DNA from: an uncultured Roseibium sp.
GTDB taxonomy: Bacteria; Pseudomonadota; Alphaproteobacteria; Rhizobiales; Stappiaceae
NCBI RefSeq assembly: GCF_963669205.1
Contig: NZ_OY769915.1
Span: 656,001-720,000, forward strand
DNA length: 64,000 bases
Reading direction: 5' to 3'
Below, piece after piece: positions 62,070 through 64,000 of the stretch. Every line of letters begins with the position of its first letter. Positions within the stretch are counted from its first letter, which is position 1. The position numbers and the translations under genes are program-made. The notes beneath the pieces are model-generated. The model worked only from the letters and a program-made list of their open reading frames with translations. It did not search any database and had not been told where the DNA came from.

Positions 62070-62951
62070 ATGAAAAAAGTCCAGTTCAAATCCCCGTTGT
62101 TGCCTTATCTGCTGCTTTTGCCGCAGTTGGCCATCGTGACGATATTCTTCCTGTGGCCGGCGGCCGAAGCGGTCCGATCGTCCTTCTATCTTGAAGATCC
62201 ATTCGGCTTCGGATCGACCTTTGTTGGCATTGACAACTTCACCGACACGCTGACGTCTTCCGACTATGGCCGGGTTGCGCGGTTTACCGCCGTCTTCACG
62301 TTTTTCGTGACCTTCCTGTCGCTTGGCATCGCTCTTCTGCTGGCGGTCAAGGCGGACAAGGTCATCCGCGGCGCGTCCAGCTACAAGACGCTGCTGATGT
62401 GGGTCTACGCGGTTGCGCCCCCTGTGGCCGGCCTGATCGGTGTGCTTCTGTTCGACCAGCACGTTGGGCCGATCGTCGATTTCTTCGCGATGTTCGGCTG
62501 GCGGATGCAGATCGGCGTCGACTATTTCGACACCAGCTTCGCCATGATCGTCACCTCGGTCTGGAAGCAGATCCCGGTCAACTTCATCTTCTTCCTGTCC
62601 GGTCTGCAGGGCATTTCGAAATCCGTTCAGGAAGCGGCCAGCATCGACTGCCGTTCCGGCATGCGCAGGTTCTGGACCGTCACGTTCCCGCTTCTGGCAC
62701 CGACCGGGTTCTTCCTGCTGATCATCAACATCACCTACGCCTTCTTCGACACGTTCGGCATCATCGACGTGATGGTGAAAGGCGAGCCGGGCAACAATCC
62801 GGTGACCCTTGTCTACAAGGTCTATCTCGACGGGTTCCGGGGCAATGACCTGGGCGGCTCGTCGGCACAGTCCGTCATCCTGATGGCCCTGGTGTTCATC
62901 CTGACAATCATACAGTTCCGCCTGATCGAGCGGCGTGTGCATTACACGTGA
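62070..62951 (+). CDS. ugpA: sn-Glycerol-3-phosphate transport permease UgpA
   Basis: 293 aa with six membrane segments; EAA loop VQEAASIDCRSGMRRFWTVTFP. First permease of the Ugp importer. Ribosome binding site weak. Confidence 0.94.
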   Translation: MKKVQFKSPLLPYLLLLPQLAIVTIFFLWPAAEAVRSSFYLEDPFGFGSTFVGIDNFTDTLTSSDYGRVARFTAVFTFFVTFLSLGIALLLAVKADKVIRGASSYKTLLMWVYAVAPPVAGLIGVLLFDQHVGPIVDFFAMFGWRMQIGVDYFDTSFAMIVTSVWKQIPVNFIFFLSGLQGISKSVQEAASIDCRSGMRRFWTVTFPLLAPTGFFLLIINITYAFFDTFGIIDVMVKGEPGNNPVTLVYKVYLDGFRGNDLGGSSAQSVILMALVFILTIIQFRLIERRVHYT

Positions 62952-62961
62952 GGAGACGGAA

Positions 62962-63804
62962 ATGAAAAAGAATCAGATCTGGGACCACGTCATTCTGCTT
63001 GTCGGCGTTTTCTTCATGGTCTCGCCGGTCGTTCTGACCCTCATGACGAGCACGCACGATGCCATCACGGTCTACAAGGAAGGCGTTCAGTTCCTTCCCG
63101 GCGGCAAGTTCCTCGAAAACTACGAAACGGTGCTGTTCCAGGCCGGCGGGTTCACCAAGGAAGTCGACGGCTTCGTGATGCTCAAGAACTCGATGATCCT
63201 CGGCCTCGGCTTTGCCATCGGCAAGATCATCATTTCGATGCTCGCGGCCTATGCGATCGTCTATTTCCGCTTCCCGATGGCCTCGCTCTGCTTCTGGATC
63301 ATCTTCGCGACCCTGCTGCTTCCCCTGGAAGTCCGCATACTGCCGTCTTATGAAATCGTCCAGCAGCTCGGCATGGTGAACACCTATTCGGGACTGATCG
63401 TCCCGCTGATCGCGTCGGCGACGGGAACCTTCTTCTTCCGTCAGTTCTTCCTGTCGGTTCCCGATGAACTCCTGGAAGCGGCCCGTATCGACGGTGCCGG
63501 TCCGTGGAAGTTCTTCAAGGATATCCTGCTGCCGCTGTCACAGACCATGATCGCGGCGATCTTCATCATCATGTTCGTCTTTGGCTGGAACCAGTATCTG
63601 TGGCCGACCCTGATGACGACGGATGAAAGCCTGTTCACGCTGGTGCGCGGCATCAAGCAGATCCTGCAGGTCTGGGTCGGCGCCCAGATCCCGGCCTTCA
63701 ACGAGGCAATGGCGCTGGCGATCCTGGCGATCGTTCCGCCCGTTCTCATCGTGGTCATTTTCCAAAGCTGGTTCGTCAAGGGGCTCGTCGAGAGCGACAA
63801 GTGA
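62962..63804 (+). CDS. ugpE: sn-Glycerol-3-phosphate transport permease UgpE
   Basis: 280 aa with six membrane segments; EAA loop LLEAARIDGAGPWKFFKDILLP. ATG 62962 is chosen for AGGAGA just upstream; a GTG at 62935 would overlap the ugpA end. 10 nt after ugpA. Confidence 0.94.
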   Translation: MKKNQIWDHVILLVGVFFMVSPVVLTLMTSTHDAITVYKEGVQFLPGGKFLENYETVLFQAGGFTKEVDGFVMLKNSMILGLGFAIGKIIISMLAAYAIVYFRFPMASLCFWIIFATLLLPLEVRILPSYEIVQQLGMVNTYSGLIVPLIASATGTFFFRQFFLSVPDELLEAARIDGAGPWKFFKDILLPLSQTMIAAIFIIMFVFGWNQYLWPTLMTTDESLFTLVRGIKQILQVWVGAQIPAFNEAMALAILAIVPPVLIVVIFQSWFVKGLVESDK

Positions 63805-63821
63805 GAAACTAGAGGTAACTT

Positions 63822-64000
63822 ATGTCAACAATTACTCTCGACGCCGTCCGGAAGGTGTATGCGGGCAATGTGGAGGCCGTCAAAGGCGTCTCCATCGATA
63901 TTGCCGACGGCGAGTTCATCGTGCTTGTCGGGCCGTCCGGCTGTGGCAAGTCGACCCTGCTGCGCATGATCGCCGGCCTGGAAGACATCACGACGGGCGA
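63822..64000 (+). CDS. ugpC: UgpC ATP-binding subunit (partial, 5' end)
   Basis: The first 59 codons are present before the window ends. MSTITLDAVRKVYAGNVEAV opens a CUT1 ATPase, and VGPSGCGKSTLLRMIAGLE is the Walker A. AGAGG lies upstream. It completes ugpBAEC. Confidence 0.93.
   Translation, partial: MSTITLDAVRKVYAGNVEAVKGVSIDIADGEFIVLVGPSGCGKSTLLRMIAGLEDITTG

Noticed and set aside
60536..62089. 517-aa minus-strand frame opposite ugpB
   Set aside because: Shadow of the ugpB reading frame; no promoter or ribosome binding site.

Overview
The window reads as chromosomal DNA of a GC-rich alphaproteobacterium, most likely a marine Stappiaceae/Roseibium (Labrenzia)-like organism. This placement is inferred from gene content: TRAP and UgpC-type transporters, imuA-imuB-dnaE2, GlxA, DUF1185, a RirA-type iron box and a GAAC-type LexA-like box. 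Coding is dense, with one tRNA-Ala(GGC) near the left edge and no rRNA, phage, transposase or CRISPR array.

Layout: 1-850 holds the end of a CDS, the tRNA and a 270-bp inverted-repeat element. 853-4728 is a possible biosynthetic or modification cluster: a cobalamin-type radical SAM enzyme, a protein with LEA-like 11-residue repeats, a methyltransferase and a PhyH dioxygenase. 4911-8373 has a LysR/DMT exporter pair and an amidase. 8449-11542 is a Cpx-like envelope-stress operon (two CpxP/Spy-like genes, OmpR regulator, histidine kinase) with a GTAAA-N5-GTAAA box upstream. 12284-18250 is a sugar-acid locus (L-idonate dehydrogenase, TRAP transporter, GntR regulator, divergent uxuA). 18276-21071 pairs a LuxR/GAF regulator with an MFS porter and a DUF1185 protein. 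21138-24640 holds a FAS1-RTX protein, an IRO-preceded monooxygenase and small DUF proteins. 24890-29129 has cupin, amine oxidase, GltS and DUF4105 genes.

29159-36050 is a run of small regulator/target pairs with readable operators (LysR, HxlR, WYL), plus carbonic anhydrase, hemerythrin and two DMT exporters. 36086-39388 is a large PAS-GGDEF-EAL protein. 39597-49993 has a PTP-like/DUF1272 pair, GlxA, two paralogous secreted cysteine-containing proteins 7 kb apart, a diheme cytochrome c, a membrane adenylate cyclase and an AraC/NmrA/DUF4345 set. 50041-54165 is a CUT1-type ABC importer. 54288-60094 is the imuA-imuB-dnaE2 SOS mutagenesis cassette, with imuB and dnaE2 separated by a REP-like cluster. 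60629-64000 is ugpBAEC (glycerol-3-phosphate uptake), cut by the right edge, with a three-half-site PHO box upstream.

The strongest non-gene signals are regulatory: a CpxR box, PHO box, IRO box, paired HxlR operators, a WYL-regulator palindrome and a LexA-like box, each beside a gene set that fits it. The least understood genes are the 11-mer-repeat protein beside the radical SAM enzyme and the paired secreted cysteine family.
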